Below, in pieces: positions 24,137-33,053 of a stretch of 39,021 bases of DNA (positions are counted from its first letter, which is position 1; each line of letters opens with the position of its first letter). This DNA comes from Blastococcus sp. KM273128 (GTDB lineage Bacteria; Actinomycetota; Actinomycetes; Mycobacteriales; Geodermatophilaceae): contig NZ_SSXA01000031.1 of assembly GCF_021698975.1 (NCBI RefSeq), positions 1-39,021 of the forward strand. Direction: 5' to 3'. Both the position numbers and the translations under genes were made by a program. The notes beneath the pieces were generated by a model. The model ran no database searches, was not told where the DNA came from, and saw nothing but the letters and a program-made list of their open reading frames with translations.

Positions 24137-25390
24137 TCAGGAGAAGGGTGGGCGGTCGTCCAGCTTGACCGACAGCTTTCCTGCGGCTCGCCAGGCCCTG
24201 GCCACGAGGTCGCGGTCCTCGTCGGAGACGAGGTTGCCCATCACCCGCAGGGCCACGGTCATCAGCGGGCGGGAGCGCATGCCGACCGGGCCGGCCAGGG
24301 GCAGGAAGCGGGGCACGGTGAGCAAGCCGGCCAGGCGACGCGCGATGGAGAACGCCTCGCCGTAGTGCCGCCGCAGCGTCGCCGGCCACGCCGCGGCCCA
24401 GTCGTCCTCGGCCAGCAACCCGGCGAGCATCCGGCCGGTCTCCAGCCCGTAGTCGATCCCCTCGCCGTTGAGCGGGTTGACGCAGCCGGCCGCGTCACCG
24501 ACCAGCGCCCAGTTGCGGCCGGCGACACCGGACACCGCCCCACCCATCGGCAGCAGCGCGGAGGTCACGTCCCGGACCGGGCCGTCCAGCCGCCACTCCG
24601 CCCGCCGGGTCTCCGCGTAGAACTCCAGCAGCGCCTTGAGCTGCACCCCGGCCGGCCGGCGGGCGGTCGCCAGCGTGCCCACGCCCAGGTTGACCTCGCC
24701 GGCCTCCCGGCCCAGCGGGAACACCCAGCCGTACCCCGAGAGCAGCTCCCCCTCGGTGCCGCGCAGCTCCAGGTGCGAGCTGATCCACTCGTCGTCGCTG
24801 CGACCCGAACGCACATAGCTGCGGGCCGCCACGCCGTAGGCGGTGTCCCGGTGCCACTCCCGGCCCAGCAGGCGGCCCAGCGGCGAGCGGACGCCGTCGG
24901 CCACGACCAGCCGCCGGCAGCCGATCGTGCTCGTCACGCCGTCGGCGTCCTCGAACACCACCGCGCGCACGCGGTCGCCGTCGCGGTCCACGTCCACGGC
25001 CCGGGCGCCGTCGACCGGCACCGCCCCGGCGTCGACCGCGACCTGCCGGATGCGGGCGTCCAGCTCGGTGCGGGGCACGGCGCTGCCGTGGTCGGGGAAC
25101 GCCCCACCGGGCCACGGCAGCTGCCACTCCCGGCCGAACCCGGCGGCCCGGAGGCCGCGGTTGCGGGTCTTCGACCGCGCCCACTCCCCCAGGCCGAGCT
25201 GGTCCAGCTCGGCGATGGCCCGCGGCGTCAGCCCGTCACCGCAGGTCTTGTCCCGCGGGAAGACGGCGGCGTCGGCGAGGACGACGTCGGAGCCGGCCCG
25301 GGCCGCCCACGCCGCAGCCGCGGCCCCGGCCGGACCGGCACCCACCACGAGGACGTCAGTGGCTGGGGGACGGGCGGCGCTGGCTGGCAC
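24137..25390 (-). CDS. menJ: Geranylgeranyl reductase family FAD oxidoreductase (menaquinone reductase MenJ-like)
   Basis: MenJ reduces one isoprenyl double bond of menaquinone. The 417-residue protein has an FAD-binding GAGPAG at residues 17-22, the family motif FPRDKTCGDGLTPRA (residues ~43-57), ADGVRSPLGR, and the second FAD motif GDAAGCVNPLNGEGIDYGLETGR. The C-terminus (RVMGNLVSDEDRDLVARAWR, then PPFS) follows the pattern I recall for mycobacterial MenJ (Rv0561c). GTG 25390 lies 8 nt after GACACT on the - strand and has no good ribosome site. Substrate assignment is by similarity only. Confidence 0.85.
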   Translation of the reverse strand: MPASAARPPATDVLVVGAGPAGAAAAAWAARAGSDVVLADAAVFPRDKTCGDGLTPRAIAELDQLGLGEWARSKTRNRGLRAAGFGREWQLPWPGGAFPDHGSAVPRTELDARIRQVAVDAGAVPVDGARAVDVDRDGDRVRAVVFEDADGVTSTIGCRRLVVADGVRSPLGRLLGREWHRDTAYGVAARSYVRSGRSDDEWISSHLELRGTEGELLSGYGWVFPLGREAGEVNLGVGTLATARRPAGVQLKALLEFYAETRRAEWRLDGPVRDVTSALLPMGGAVSGVAGRNWALVGDAAGCVNPLNGEGIDYGLETGRMLAGLLAEDDWAAAWPATLRRHYGEAFSIARRLAGLLTVPRFLPLAGPVGMRSRPLMTVALRVMGNLVSDEDRDLVARAWRAAGKLSVKLDDRPPFS

Positions 25391-25410
25391 GCCGCCCAGT
25401 GTCCCCCTTG

Positions 25411-26004
25411 CTACTGCGGGCCCCGGCCGCGGACCTCCTCGACGGACGCCATCGCCTCGCGCAGCTCGGTCAGCCAGTCGTCGGCGTGCCGGCCCACCAG
25501 GCGCACCGCCCAGACCAGCGCCTCCGACCGTGACCGTGCCACGCCGGCGTCGACCAGGGTGTCGAGCACCAGCCGCTCGGGCTGGCGGAGGCGCGTCATG
25601 ACCGGCACGGACGCGTGGGTGAAGAGCTGGTGGGTGTCCCCGCAGGTCGCGCCCCAGGCCACCGAGCGGCCGTAGCGCTCCTGCGCGGCGTCGGCGATGG
25701 CCATCCGGCGGCCGCGGGTCTCCTCGCGGAACCGCTCGATGCGGCCGGCGCGGGCGGCCGCGGCGTCGCCCTCACCGGGCTCCGGCTCCGCCAGGGTGCC
25801 GACGACGGTGATCTCGTCGCGGTCGACGGTCAGCTCGACGGGACCGGTGAACCAGTCGTCGGGCAACCGCCCGGCGAACCAGCCGGCGACCTCCGCCCGG
25901 TCGACCGGGGGTGGGACGTCCTGGCCCCGCCCCCGCGGTCCGCGCCCGCGGCCCCGGCCGAAGCCCGGGCCCGGGGGCATGTCGGCGAAACGGTGTCCGT
26001 GCAT
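25411..26004 (-). CDS. RG-rich protein with C-terminal ribbon-helix-helix-like region
   Basis: A 197-residue actinobacterial protein of unknown function. Residues ~10-30 are Gly/Arg/Pro-rich (FGRGRGRGPRGRGQ). The middle has an alpha/beta stretch (VELTVDRDEITVVGTL, then RFREETRGRRMAIADAAQERYGRSVAWGA). The C-terminal ~60 residues (MTRLRQPERLVLDTLVDAGVARSRSEALVWAVRL) look like a ribbon-helix-helix DNA-binding fold. GGGAGG precedes the ATG by 6 nt. A perfect dyad TGATTAC-N11-GTAATCA lies 21-45 bp upstream, suggesting autoregulation. It is divergent from furA. Confidence 0.75.
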   Translation of the reverse strand: MHGHRFADMPPGPGFGRGRGRGPRGRGQDVPPPVDRAEVAGWFAGRLPDDWFTGPVELTVDRDEITVVGTLAEPEPGEGDAAAARAGRIERFREETRGRRMAIADAAQERYGRSVAWGATCGDTHQLFTHASVPVMTRLRQPERLVLDTLVDAGVARSRSEALVWAVRLVGRHADDWLTELREAMASVEEVRGRGPQ

Positions 26005-26024
26005 GGCAACCTCCCGGTGCGCTT

Positions 26025-26049
26025 TGATTACACGTTTGCAGCGTAATCA
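26025..26049. promoter_or_regulatory. Operator-like dyad TGATTAC-N11-GTAATCA
   Basis: Perfect 7-bp arms (26025-26031 and 26043-26049) are spaced by 11 bp in the furA/RG-protein divergent region. The AT-rich arms stand out in this GC-rich DNA. The site sits in the promoter zone of the RG-rich RHH-like gene and is likely its operator. Confidence 0.55.
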
Positions 26050-26129
26050 CCGCAGCGAGCGTCGGGGAAAGATGTGGTTGCGCCCACAGCGGACAACCGA
26101 TCGGGTCGTCCAAATCTCGAGCCGAAAGA

Positions 26130-26144
26130 CTGGATTCGTTCCAG
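26130..26144 (+). promoter_or_regulatory. Possible FurA/CatR-type operator upstream of furA
   Basis: CTGGATTCGTTCCAG is a 5-bp-arm dyad (CTGGA-N5-TCCAG) centred 29 bp before the furA GTG. Its layout resembles the inverted repeats bound by FurA/CatR upstream of furA-katG operons. The match is partial, so this is a suggestion. Confidence 0.35.
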
Positions 26145-26165
26145 ACAAGACGTCAGGATGTCCCC

Positions 26166-26630
26166 GTGCCCGACTCCGTGGAACTCGGCCGCGAGCTGCG
26201 CGCCGTGGGCCTGCGCGTCACCCGCCCGCGACTGGCGGTGCTGGACGCCGTCCACGCGCAGCCGCACCTGGACACCGATGCCCTGATCGCCGCCGCCCGG
26301 GAGCGGCTGGGCGCCGTCTCCCACCAGGCGGTCTACGACGTCCTGCGCGCCCTCACCGACACCGGCCTCGTGCGGCGGATCCAGCCGCAGGGGTCGGTCG
26401 CCCGGTACGAGGCCCGCGTGGGCGACAACCACCACCACCTGGTCTGCCGGGACTGCGGCGCCATCGTCGACGTCGACTGCTCGATCGGCGCCGCTCCCTG
26501 CCTCACACCGTCCGACGACGACGGCTTCCTGATCGACGAGGCCGAGGTCGTCTTCTGGGGCCGATGCCCCGCCTGTGCCACCGCCCGACCCGCTGACCGA
26601 TCCGCCCATCCCGAGGAAGGCACACCGTGA
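26166..26630 (+). CDS. furA: Fur family peroxide-responsive repressor FurA
   Basis: FurA represses its own gene and katG until peroxide or loss of metal releases it. The 154-residue product has the Fur winged helix ([40 protein letters not shown]). It also has the metal-site region ([23 protein letters not shown]) and a second Cys pair, CPAC, near the C-terminus. The start is GTG. The stop overlaps the katG GTG (GTGA), the classic furA-katG arrangement of actinobacteria. Confidence 0.93.
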   Translation: MPDSVELGRELRAVGLRVTRPRLAVLDAVHAQPHLDTDALIAAARERLGAVSHQAVYDVLRALTDTGLVRRIQPQGSVARYEARVGDNHHHLVCRDCGAIVDVDCSIGAAPCLTPSDDDGFLIDEAEVVFWGRCPACATARPADRSAHPEEGTP

Positions 26631-28846
26631 AGGACGAGACCAACAAGGTCCAGACCGAGAGCACCAGCGAGAGCGAGAACCCGGCGATCCCGTCGCCGGA
26701 GTCGCACACCGGCGGTCGCCCCCGCACCAACCAGGACTGGTGGCCGAACCAGGTCGACCTGGCGGTGCTGAACAAGCCCTCGAAGGACTCCGACCCGCTC
26801 GGCGAGGACTTCGACTACCGGGCAGCCTTCGCCGAGCTCGACGTCGAGGCGCTCAAGGCCGACCTGCGCACGCTCATGCGCACCTCCCAGGACTGGTGGC
26901 CCGCCGACTGGGGTCACTACGGCCCGCTGTTCATCCGCATGTCGTGGCACGCGGCCGGCACCTACCGCATCGCCGACGGCCGGGGCAGCGGCAACAACGG
27001 GGCGCAGCGCTTCGCGCCGCTCAACAGCTGGCCGGACAACGCGAGCCTCGACAAGGCCCGCCGCCTGCTGCTGCCGATCAAGCAGAAGTACGGCCGCAAG
27101 CTTTCCTGGGCCGACCTGCTCGTGCTCGCCGGCAACGTCGCCCACGACGACATGGGGCTGCCGACCTTCGGCTTCGCCTTCGGGCGCCAGGACACCTGGC
27201 AGCCGGAGGAGGTCTTCTGGGGTCCGGAGGACACCTGGCTCGGTGACGAGCGCTACGCCGGTGACGAGCCGCTGAACCTCGACGAGGGCCCGCTGGCCAA
27301 CGTCACCATGGGCCTGATCTACGTCAACCCCGAGGGTCCGAAGGGCAACCCCGACCCGCTGGGCTCGGGCCACGACATCAAGCAGACGTTCCGCCGGATG
27401 GGCATGACCGACGAGGAGACCGTCGCGCTGATCGCGGGCGGCCACACCTTCGGCAAGACGCACGGCAACGGCGACCCGTCGCTGCTCGGCCCCGAGCCCG
27501 AGGGCTGCCCGGTGCACGGCAACGGCCTCGGCTGGCAGAACCCGCAGGGCACCGGCAAGGGCGCCGACACGATCACCAGCGGCCTCGAGGGCGCCTGGAC
27601 CCCCACGCCGACCCAGTGGGACAACTCCTACTGGGAGACCCTGTTCGGCTGGGACTGGGAGCTCGTCACGAGCCCGGCCGGCGCCAAGCAGTGGCAGCCC
27701 AAGAACCCCGAGGCGCAGGAGCTCGTCCCCGACGCGCACATCGACGGCAAGAAGAACCCGCCGATGATGTCGACGGCCGACATGGCGCTGCGGATGGACC
27801 CGGAGCTGCGCACCTACGCCGAGCGCTTCCGGGACGACCCGGAGTACTTCGCGGACATGTACGCCCGCGCCTGGTTCAAGCTGCTGCACCGCGACCTGGG
27901 CCCGAAGTCCCGCTACCTGGGCCCGGACGTGCCCGGCGAGGACCTGATCTGGCAGGACCCCGTCCCGGCCGTCGACCACGAGCTCGTGGGCGAGGCGGAG
28001 ATCGCGGACCTCAAGCAGCGGCTGCTGTCCTCCGGTCTGACCGTCTCGCAGCTGGTGCACACCGCCTGGTCGTCCGCCGCGTCGTTCCGCAGCACCGACT
28101 ACCGCGGCGGCGCCAACGGCGCACGCCTGCGGCTCGAGCCGCAGATCGGCTGGGCGGCCAACGAGGGTGTCCAGGACGTGCTGCCGGTGCTCGAGCGCGT
28201 CAAGGGCGAGTTCGAGCAGCAGACCGGCAAGAAGGTCTCGCTGGCCGACCTGATCGTCCTCGGCGGCTCGGCCGCGGTGGAGAAGGCCGCGGCGGACGCC
28301 GGCGTCCAGGTCACCGTGCCGTTCCACCCGGGGCGCACCGACGCCTCGCAGGAGCAGACCGACGTCGAGAACTTCCGCTGGCTCGAGACGCGGGCCGACG
28401 GCTTCCGCAACTGGATCGCGCCCGGCAGCAAGCTCGCGCCGGAGACCCTCCTGGTCGACAAGGCCTACATGCTGTCGCTGACGGCCAAGGAGATGACGGT
28501 GCTCGTCGGCGGGCTGCGCGTCCTCGGCGCCAACACCGGCGGCACGAAGCACGGCGTCTTCACCGACCGGCCCGGCGTCCTGTCGCAGGACTTCTTCCGC
28601 AACCTGCTCGACCTGGGCATCTCGTGGTCCACGTCGGCCACCGAGGGCGTCTACGAGGGCAAGGACGCCGACGGCACCGTCGTCCGCACGGCCACCGCGG
28701 CCGACCTGGTGTTCAACTCGAACTCCATCCTCCGTGGCATGGTCGAGGTCTACTCGTCCGACGACGCTCTGGAGTTGTTCGTGCAGGACTTCGTCGCCGC
28801 GTGGGTGAAGGTCATGGAGCTCGACCGCTTCGACCTGCACGCCTGA
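26627..28846 (+). CDS. katG: Catalase-peroxidase KatG
   Basis: KatG is a haem enzyme that removes hydrogen peroxide by catalase and peroxidase reactions. The 739-residue protein has the duplicated peroxidase fold. The distal pocket residues are Arg104, Trp107 and His108 ([11 protein letters not shown]); the proximal haem ligand is His273 ([11 protein letters not shown]). Tyr232 ([10 protein letters not shown]) and Met258 (RRMGMTDEE) fit the Met-Tyr-Trp crosslink with Trp107. All catalytic residues are present. It starts with GTG coupled to furA and is followed by a strong hairpin. Confidence 0.98.
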   Translation: MKDETNKVQTESTSESENPAIPSPESHTGGRPRTNQDWWPNQVDLAVLNKPSKDSDPLGEDFDYRAAFAELDVEALKADLRTLMRTSQDWWPADWGHYGPLFIRMSWHAAGTYRIADGRGSGNNGAQRFAPLNSWPDNASLDKARRLLLPIKQKYGRKLSWADLLVLAGNVAHDDMGLPTFGFAFGRQDTWQPEEVFWGPEDTWLGDERYAGDEPLNLDEGPLANVTMGLIYVNPEGPKGNPDPLGSGHDIKQTFRRMGMTDEETVALIAGGHTFGKTHGNGDPSLLGPEPEGCPVHGNGLGWQNPQGTGKGADTITSGLEGAWTPTPTQWDNSYWETLFGWDWELVTSPAGAKQWQPKNPEAQELVPDAHIDGKKNPPMMSTADMALRMDPELRTYAERFRDDPEYFADMYARAWFKLLHRDLGPKSRYLGPDVPGEDLIWQDPVPAVDHELVGEAEIADLKQRLLSSGLTVSQLVHTAWSSAASFRSTDYRGGANGARLRLEPQIGWAANEGVQDVLPVLERVKGEFEQQTGKKVSLADLIVLGGSAAVEKAAADAGVQVTVPFHPGRTDASQEQTDVENFRWLETRADGFRNWIAPGSKLAPETLLVDKAYMLSLTAKEMTVLVGGLRVLGANTGGTKHGVFTDRPGVLSQDFFRNLLDLGISWSTSATEGVYEGKDADGTVVRTATAADLVFNSNSILRGMVEVYSSDDALELFVQDFVAAWVKVMELDRFDLHA

Positions 28847-28857
28847 TCCGCTCCACC

Positions 28858-28894
28858 GGACGCCCCGGCCCGCCTCGTGCGGGCCGGGGCGTCC
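28858..28894 (+). terminator. Hairpin terminator after katG
   Basis: A perfect 16-bp stem (28858-28873 with 28879-28894) with loop CTCGT starts 11 bp after the katG stop. It also lies between convergent genes and may serve both. Confidence 0.8.
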
Positions 28895-28905
28895 GCGCGT
28901 GCGGG

Positions 28906-29715
28906 TCAGGGCGCCTCGTGGACCTCGATCTCGGCGGCACCGGTGTTGCCGCCGGTGGTCGTCCCCGCGTCGAACCGCAGCACCTGCCCGGTGAACCCGC
29001 CGTCGTCGAGGACGACGGGCGCACCCGCGCCGAACGGGCCGTAGGTCTGCCCGTCGTCGACGGTGACGGTGAAGGTCTCGACGACGGCGGTGCCGTCGCC
29101 CATCGAGCGGCTGCGCAGGGCCAGCCCCACGACGTCGACGGCGCGCCTGAGGTCGAGGGTGATGGACGCGTCGTCACCGTCGCCGTCGCTGGACCACTCG
29201 GTCGCCGGATCGCCGTCCACCGCGTTGCCGGCGGCGAACGCCCCGGAGAACTCGGAGCTGACGTCGACGACGGCGGCGCCGAGCGCCGCGTTCTCACCCG
29301 GCGGCTCGGCGACCGGCGCGTCCGGCGTCCGGAAGCTCATCAGCTCGCTGCGGTACAGCCGGCCGTCGGCGCCGGAACCCTGCACCCGGTAGAAGTACTC
29401 GGTGCCGGGCTCGAGCCCCCGCATCACGGCCTGGTGCTCCGCGTGCGCGCCACCGCCCATGTCGGCATCGGTGGCGATCCCCTCGCCGAGGGACTCGTCC
29501 CGCCCGAACACCACCGCGCAGGCCATGTCGATCCCCGTGGTGACCCGCAGCGTCGCCGACGTCCCCGACGGGTCGGGGAGCACGACCGGCGCCTCGGTGA
29601 ACACCTGCTCCGCCGAAAGGACCGCCGGTGCCTCGGACGCCGGCTCGCCGCCGCACCCGACCAGGACGACGACGGCGAGGGGCAGCGGCAGGAACCGGCG
29701 CGCGACGGCGGTCAC
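28906..29715 (-). CDS. Putative lipoprotein with FN3-like and discoidin (F5/8 C-like) domains
   Basis: This 269-residue protein has a lipoprotein signal peptide (positively charged start, hydrophobic core, lipobox LVGC with Cys21). Residues ~45-130 resemble a fibronectin-III-like or purple-acid-phosphatase N-terminal module (SGTSATLRVTTG, LEPGTEYFYRVQG). Residues ~140-269 resemble an F5/8 type C/discoidin module (FAAGNAVDGDPATEWSSDGDGDDASITLDL, VVGLALRSRSM). Such domains bind carbohydrates or surfaces, and no catalytic site is visible. A cell-surface binding role is inferred. GTG start. Confidence 0.75.
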   Translation of the reverse strand: MTAVARRFLPLPLAVVVLVGCGGEPASEAPAVLSAEQVFTEAPVVLPDPSGTSATLRVTTGIDMACAVVFGRDESLGEGIATDADMGGGAHAEHQAVMRGLEPGTEYFYRVQGSGADGRLYRSELMSFRTPDAPVAEPPGENAALGAAVVDVSSEFSGAFAAGNAVDGDPATEWSSDGDGDDASITLDLRRAVDVVGLALRSRSMGDGTAVVETFTVTVDDGQTYGPFGAGAPVVLDDGGFTGQVLRFDAGTTTGGNTGAAEIEVHEAP

Positions 29716-29768
29716 GCCCCGGTCAACGGCCCGGCCGGGCGACGCGTTCCGCCGGCCGGGCCACGGGG

Positions 29769-30092
29769 TCAGCCCCGGTCGGCCTCGTCGCGCCGCGGCG
29801 CCTCGATCGCGAGCGGCGCCCGCCGCAGCGTGTCGAGCACCTCCTGACCGGGCTCCCGCTCCTCCTCCAGGCCGGCCGGCGAGTCGGGGACGACGACCCG
29901 GGGCTCGCGGTCGTCGGCGTCGAAACTGCGCGGCAGCCGCTTCAGGTGCCCGGTCATCGACCGCACCAGCAGGGCGGAGGCGACGAGCAGCAGCACGAGC
30001 AGCAGCAGCCCGAACGGGCCGGACTTGCCGACGTCCTGCGGCGCCTGCTGCTGGGCGAGGACGAGCAGGTCGAGGGCGGTGGGGGTGGTCAT
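29769..30092 (-). CDS. Small single-helix membrane protein coupled to mca
   Basis: A 107-residue protein with one membrane helix (FGLLLLVLLLVASALLV, residues ~26-43) followed by a charged cytoplasmic-type tail (HLKRLPRSFDADDREP, then EEEREPGQEVLDTLRR). Its ATG overlaps the mca stop (ATGA), so it is co-translated with mca. Short membrane proteins in this position are common in actinobacteria, but I know of no function. Confidence 0.8.
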   Translation of the reverse strand: MTTPTALDLLVLAQQQAPQDVGKSGPFGLLLLVLLLVASALLVRSMTGHLKRLPRSFDADDREPRVVVPDSPAGLEEEREPGQEVLDTLRRAPLAIEAPRRDEADRG

Positions 30093-30976
30093 CGGGCGGT
30101 CACCTCGCTGCGGATGCCGGTGAACAGGTCGTCCTCCGGGGTGGGCGTGCCGACGAGCGAACGGGCCAGCTCGTAGTCCTCGGTGGGCCACACCTGCTGC
30201 TGTGTCTCCACCGGGCAGGCGAACCAGCGACCCCCCGGGTCGATCTGGGTGGCGTGCGCAATCAGGGCCGCGTCACGGACGGGGAAGTACTCGGCGCACG
30301 GGACGCGGGTGGTGACCCGGTGGGAGATGTCGTGCGCCGGGTCCCAGTTCGCCAGCCACTCGGCGTACGGGGACTCCGCGCCGGTCGCGAGGATCGCCTC
30401 GTGCAGCGCCTTCGTGCGCGGGAGCGTGAAGCTCATGTGGTAGTAGAGCTTGCTGACCTGCCACGGCTCGCCGAGCTCGGGGTACCGGTCGGGGTCGCCG
30501 GCCGCCTCGAAGGCGTGCACGGAGATCTCGTGGGTCTTGATGTGGTCGGGGTGCGGGTAGCCGCCGCGCTCGTCGTAGGTGGTCATCACCTGCGGCTTGA
30601 ACCGGCGGATGAGCGCGACCAGCGGCGCCGCGGCCTCCTCGACCGGCACCAGGGCGAAGCACCCCTCCGGCAGCGGGGGCAGCGGATCGCCCTCGGGCAG
30701 CCCCGAGTCGACGAAGCCCAGGAACTCCTGCTCGATCCCGAGGATCTCGCGGGCGCGCGCCATCTCCTCGACCCGGATCTGCGGGAGCCGCTCCCACACC
30801 TCGGGCCGGTCCATCGCGGGGTTGAGCACCGAGCCGCGCTCGCCCCCGGTGGCGGTGGCCACCAGGACGCGAACACCCTCGGCCACGTACTTCGCCATCG
30901 TGGCGGCGCCCTTGCTCGACTCGTCGTCCGGGTGGGCGTGCACGGCGAGCAGGCGCAACTGGTCGGGATCGGTCAC
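30089..30976 (-). CDS. mca: Mycothiol S-conjugate amidase Mca
   Basis: Mca cleaves mycothiol conjugates of toxins and drugs so that the mercapturic acid can be exported. The 295-residue protein has the LmbE/PIG-L zinc site: His15 and Asp18 in VHAHPDDES, and His145 in GGYPHPDHIK. TATGGERGSVLNPAMDRPEV and EQEFLGFVDSGLPEGDPLPPLPEGCFA favour Mca over MshB. Its presence indicates mycothiol use, a mark of actinobacteria. GTG 30976 lies 7 nt after GACACT, with GAGGGA a little further upstream; GTG 30982 is possible. Confidence 0.92.
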   Translation of the reverse strand: MTDPDQLRLLAVHAHPDDESSKGAATMAKYVAEGVRVLVATATGGERGSVLNPAMDRPEVWERLPQIRVEEMARAREILGIEQEFLGFVDSGLPEGDPLPPLPEGCFALVPVEEAAAPLVALIRRFKPQVMTTYDERGGYPHPDHIKTHEISVHAFEAAGDPDRYPELGEPWQVSKLYYHMSFTLPRTKALHEAILATGAESPYAEWLANWDPAHDISHRVTTRVPCAEYFPVRDAALIAHATQIDPGGRWFACPVETQQQVWPTEDYELARSLVGTPTPEDDLFTGIRSEVTAR

Positions 30977-31174
30977 GCGCACAGTGTCCCTCGCCGGGCG
31001 GCGGCGGTGGCGGACGCCCACCCGGGCGTGGCCGGAGACACGCAGGTCAGCCACCCGTCCGGGCGGAACGTGTCCTCCGTCACGCCCCGCTGGGCTACCG
31101 TGCGGCCACCGGCCGGGTCCGCCGCAGCGCTGCACCGGGCCCTGCCGCGGTGCTAGCTTGGCCGTTCGACCAGC

Positions 31175-31209
31175 GGCCGCTCCCACACGGGGGCGGCCTC
31201 CCGAGTTTT
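31175..31209 (+). terminator. Intrinsic terminator-like hairpin in the greA leader
   Basis: Stem 31175-31184 with 31189-31198 (GGCCGCTCCC with GGGGGCGGCC, one G-U), loop ACAC, followed after 7 nt by TTTT (31206-31209). It lies just before the greA ribosome site. It could attenuate greA. Confidence 0.5.
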
Positions 31210-31223
31210 CAGGAGTACCCCAC

Positions 31224-31727
31224 GTGTCCACCCCCACTGACGAGCAGGACCAGGGCATCTGGCTCACCCAGGAGGCCCACGACCGGCTGAAGGCCGAGCT
31301 CGACCAGCTGGTGGCGAACCGCCCGGCGATGGCCGCCGAGATCAACGCCCGCCGCGAGGAGGGCGACCTCAAGGAGAACGGCGGCTACCACGCCGCCAAG
31401 GAGGAGCAGGGCAAGCAGGAGGGCCGGATCCGCCAGCTCACCGACCTGCTGCGCAAGGCCCGCGTGGGCGACGCCCCGAAGACGGCCACGAACGCCGCCC
31501 TGGGCACGGTCATCACCATCCGGTTCGCCGGGGACGACGACACCGAGAAGTTCCTGCTCGGGTCGCGGGAGATCGCCGGTACCACGGAGCTCACCGTCTA
31601 CTCCCCCGAGTCGGCGCTCGGCTCGGCGATCATGGGCGCGGCGCCCGGCACCTCGGTGACCTACCAGACCCCGAACGGCAAGGACATCACCGTCGAGGTC
31701 GTCGCGGTCGAGCCGTTCGTCCCCTGA
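31224..31727 (+). CDS. greA: Transcript cleavage factor GreA
   Basis: GreA rescues backtracked RNA polymerase by promoting cleavage of the nascent RNA. The 167-residue product has the N-terminal coiled coil (WLTQEAHDRLKAELDQLVANRP) with the acidic tip EEGDLKENGGYHAAKEEQG (Asp48 and Glu51 correspond to the catalytic tip residues). The FKBP-like C-terminal domain contains GTVITIRF, TVYSPESALGSAIMGAAPGTSVTYQTPNG and ITVEVVAVEP. GTG 31224 has AGGAG 8 nt upstream. Confidence 0.95.
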   Translation: MSTPTDEQDQGIWLTQEAHDRLKAELDQLVANRPAMAAEINARREEGDLKENGGYHAAKEEQGKQEGRIRQLTDLLRKARVGDAPKTATNAALGTVITIRFAGDDDTEKFLLGSREIAGTTELTVYSPESALGSAIMGAAPGTSVTYQTPNGKDITVEVVAVEPFVP

Positions 31728-31734
31728 CCGGCAC

Positions 31735-32067
31735 GTGAGCACGCCGCGCGCCCGCTCCCGGCGGGCGGAGAACACCGGCTTCGCGTGCGTGCACTGCACC
31801 GCACCCGTACCGGCCAACACCGACGGGCACTACCGCAACCACTGCCCGTACTGCCTGTGGTCGCTGCACGTCGACGACCTCCCCGGTGACCGGGCCAGCA
31901 CCTGCCGGCAGCCCATGGAGCCGATCGGGCTGGTGGAGAAGTCGGGCAAGGGCTGGCAGGTGGTCCACCGCTGCACCGCGTGCGGCCACCGCCAGCCCAA
32001 CCGGCTCGTCCGCGACGGCGACGCCCCCGACGACCTGGACCTGGTCCTTTCGCTGCCCTGGCTCTGA
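31735..32067 (+). CDS. RNHCP domain protein (small zinc-finger-like)
   Basis: A 110-residue protein of the RNHCP family, named from the motif seen here, YRNHCPYCLWSLHVD. Cysteine pairs FACVHC, CPYC and CTAC indicate a zinc-binding fold similar to rubredoxin-like ribbons. Its function is not established. It starts with GTG 7 bp after greA and is probably in the same transcript. Confidence 0.85.
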   Translation: MSTPRARSRRAENTGFACVHCTAPVPANTDGHYRNHCPYCLWSLHVDDLPGDRASTCRQPMEPIGLVEKSGKGWQVVHRCTACGHRQPNRLVRDGDAPDDLDLVLSLPWL

Positions 32068-32078
32068 CCGCCCGCCGC

Positions 32079-33005
32079 TCAGCCCCGGAGGACGGGGTCG
32101 GTGACCCCGTCGCGGCAGGCCAGCCCCTCGACGTCCCACCCGGCCCGCGTGGCGCCGGTCCGGTACGCCGCCTCGAAGAAGGCCAGGACCGCCTCCCTGG
32201 GGTCGTCGGCCGAGCGGGCCGTGTCGTAGGGCAGGACGGCGAGGTGGCTGCCGCGCCGCTCCAGCCAGTAGCCGCCGGAGGGCAGGTCGGCCTCGGCCAG
32301 CCCAGCGGGCTCGGGCGCGGTGTAGGAGTAGAAGGCCGGCTCCGGGAACGACGGGTCGCCGAACCAGAAACCGGAGCTCACGACCTCCCGCGAGTACGCC
32401 TCCCGGGTCACCGGGTCGGTGCCCTCGGCCGGGGGGACGACGCGGTCGGAGAAACGGGTCACCGCGAGGTCGAAGGTGTGCCAGAAGTGGTGCACCGGGC
32501 TGGTCTTGCCGGAGAACCGGCCGGCGAACTCCTCGAGGACGAGGTTCACCTGGCTGAGCACCTGCCAGTACCGGGTCACCGCGGCGGTGTCGTAGCTCGC
32601 GTGCTCGGTGTCCTCGGCGAACGGCCGGTCGGCGTCCGGCAGGTCGAACGGGCGGGCCCCGGCGATGTCGACGCCGCGCACGCCGACGGCGGCCAGGGCG
32701 CGCTGGAGCTCGGCGTGGAACGAGGCCACCGACCGCCCGGTCATGCCGAAGGACGCCCGTCGCCCCTCCACCGTGCTGACGTCGACGCGGTGGTCGAGCA
32801 GGTCGAGGTCGACGGTGAAGGTGGGGGCCAGCCCCATCGGCCGGGTGGTGATCCCGCGCCCGGCGAGGTGGAAGGGCACGTTCCACCAGTGGTTGCGCCG
32901 GGGGCTGGCCAGCAACCGCACCCGGCCCACCACCTGGGCGAACCGGTGCACCGTCGCCAGGGTGTCCGACCACCCTGCGTACGGGATCGGCGGGAAGAGC
33001 TCCAT
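32079..33005 (-). CDS. DUF5996 family protein
   Basis: A 308-residue protein matching the DUF5996 family as I remember it: WSDTLATVHRFAQVVGRVRL near the start, RRNHWWNVPFHLAGRGITTRPM, then SPVHHFWHTFDLAVTRFS, and YSREVVSSGFWFGDP toward the C-terminus. The conserved Trp/His/Arg residues suggest an enzyme or ligand-binding role, but none is known. GGAGGT precedes the ATG. No operon partner is evident; the M3 peptidase gene starts upstream on the same strand. Confidence 0.8.
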   Translation of the reverse strand: MELFPPIPYAGWSDTLATVHRFAQVVGRVRLLASPRRNHWWNVPFHLAGRGITTRPMGLAPTFTVDLDLLDHRVDVSTVEGRRASFGMTGRSVASFHAELQRALAAVGVRGVDIAGARPFDLPDADRPFAEDTEHASYDTAAVTRYWQVLSQVNLVLEEFAGRFSGKTSPVHHFWHTFDLAVTRFSDRVVPPAEGTDPVTREAYSREVVSSGFWFGDPSFPEPAFYSYTAPEPAGLAEADLPSGGYWLERRGSHLAVLPYDTARSADDPREAVLAFFEAAYRTGATRAGWDVEGLACRDGVTDPVLRG

Positions 33006-33053
33006 CGAGGTACCTCCACAGGACGGTCGCCGGCGGCTGCAGTGTCGCGGGGA

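Noticed and set aside
26333..28840. 835-codon open frame on the - strand opposite furA/katG
   Set aside because: A shadow of katG codon bias with no recognisable domain; katG has complete catalytic residues on the + strand.
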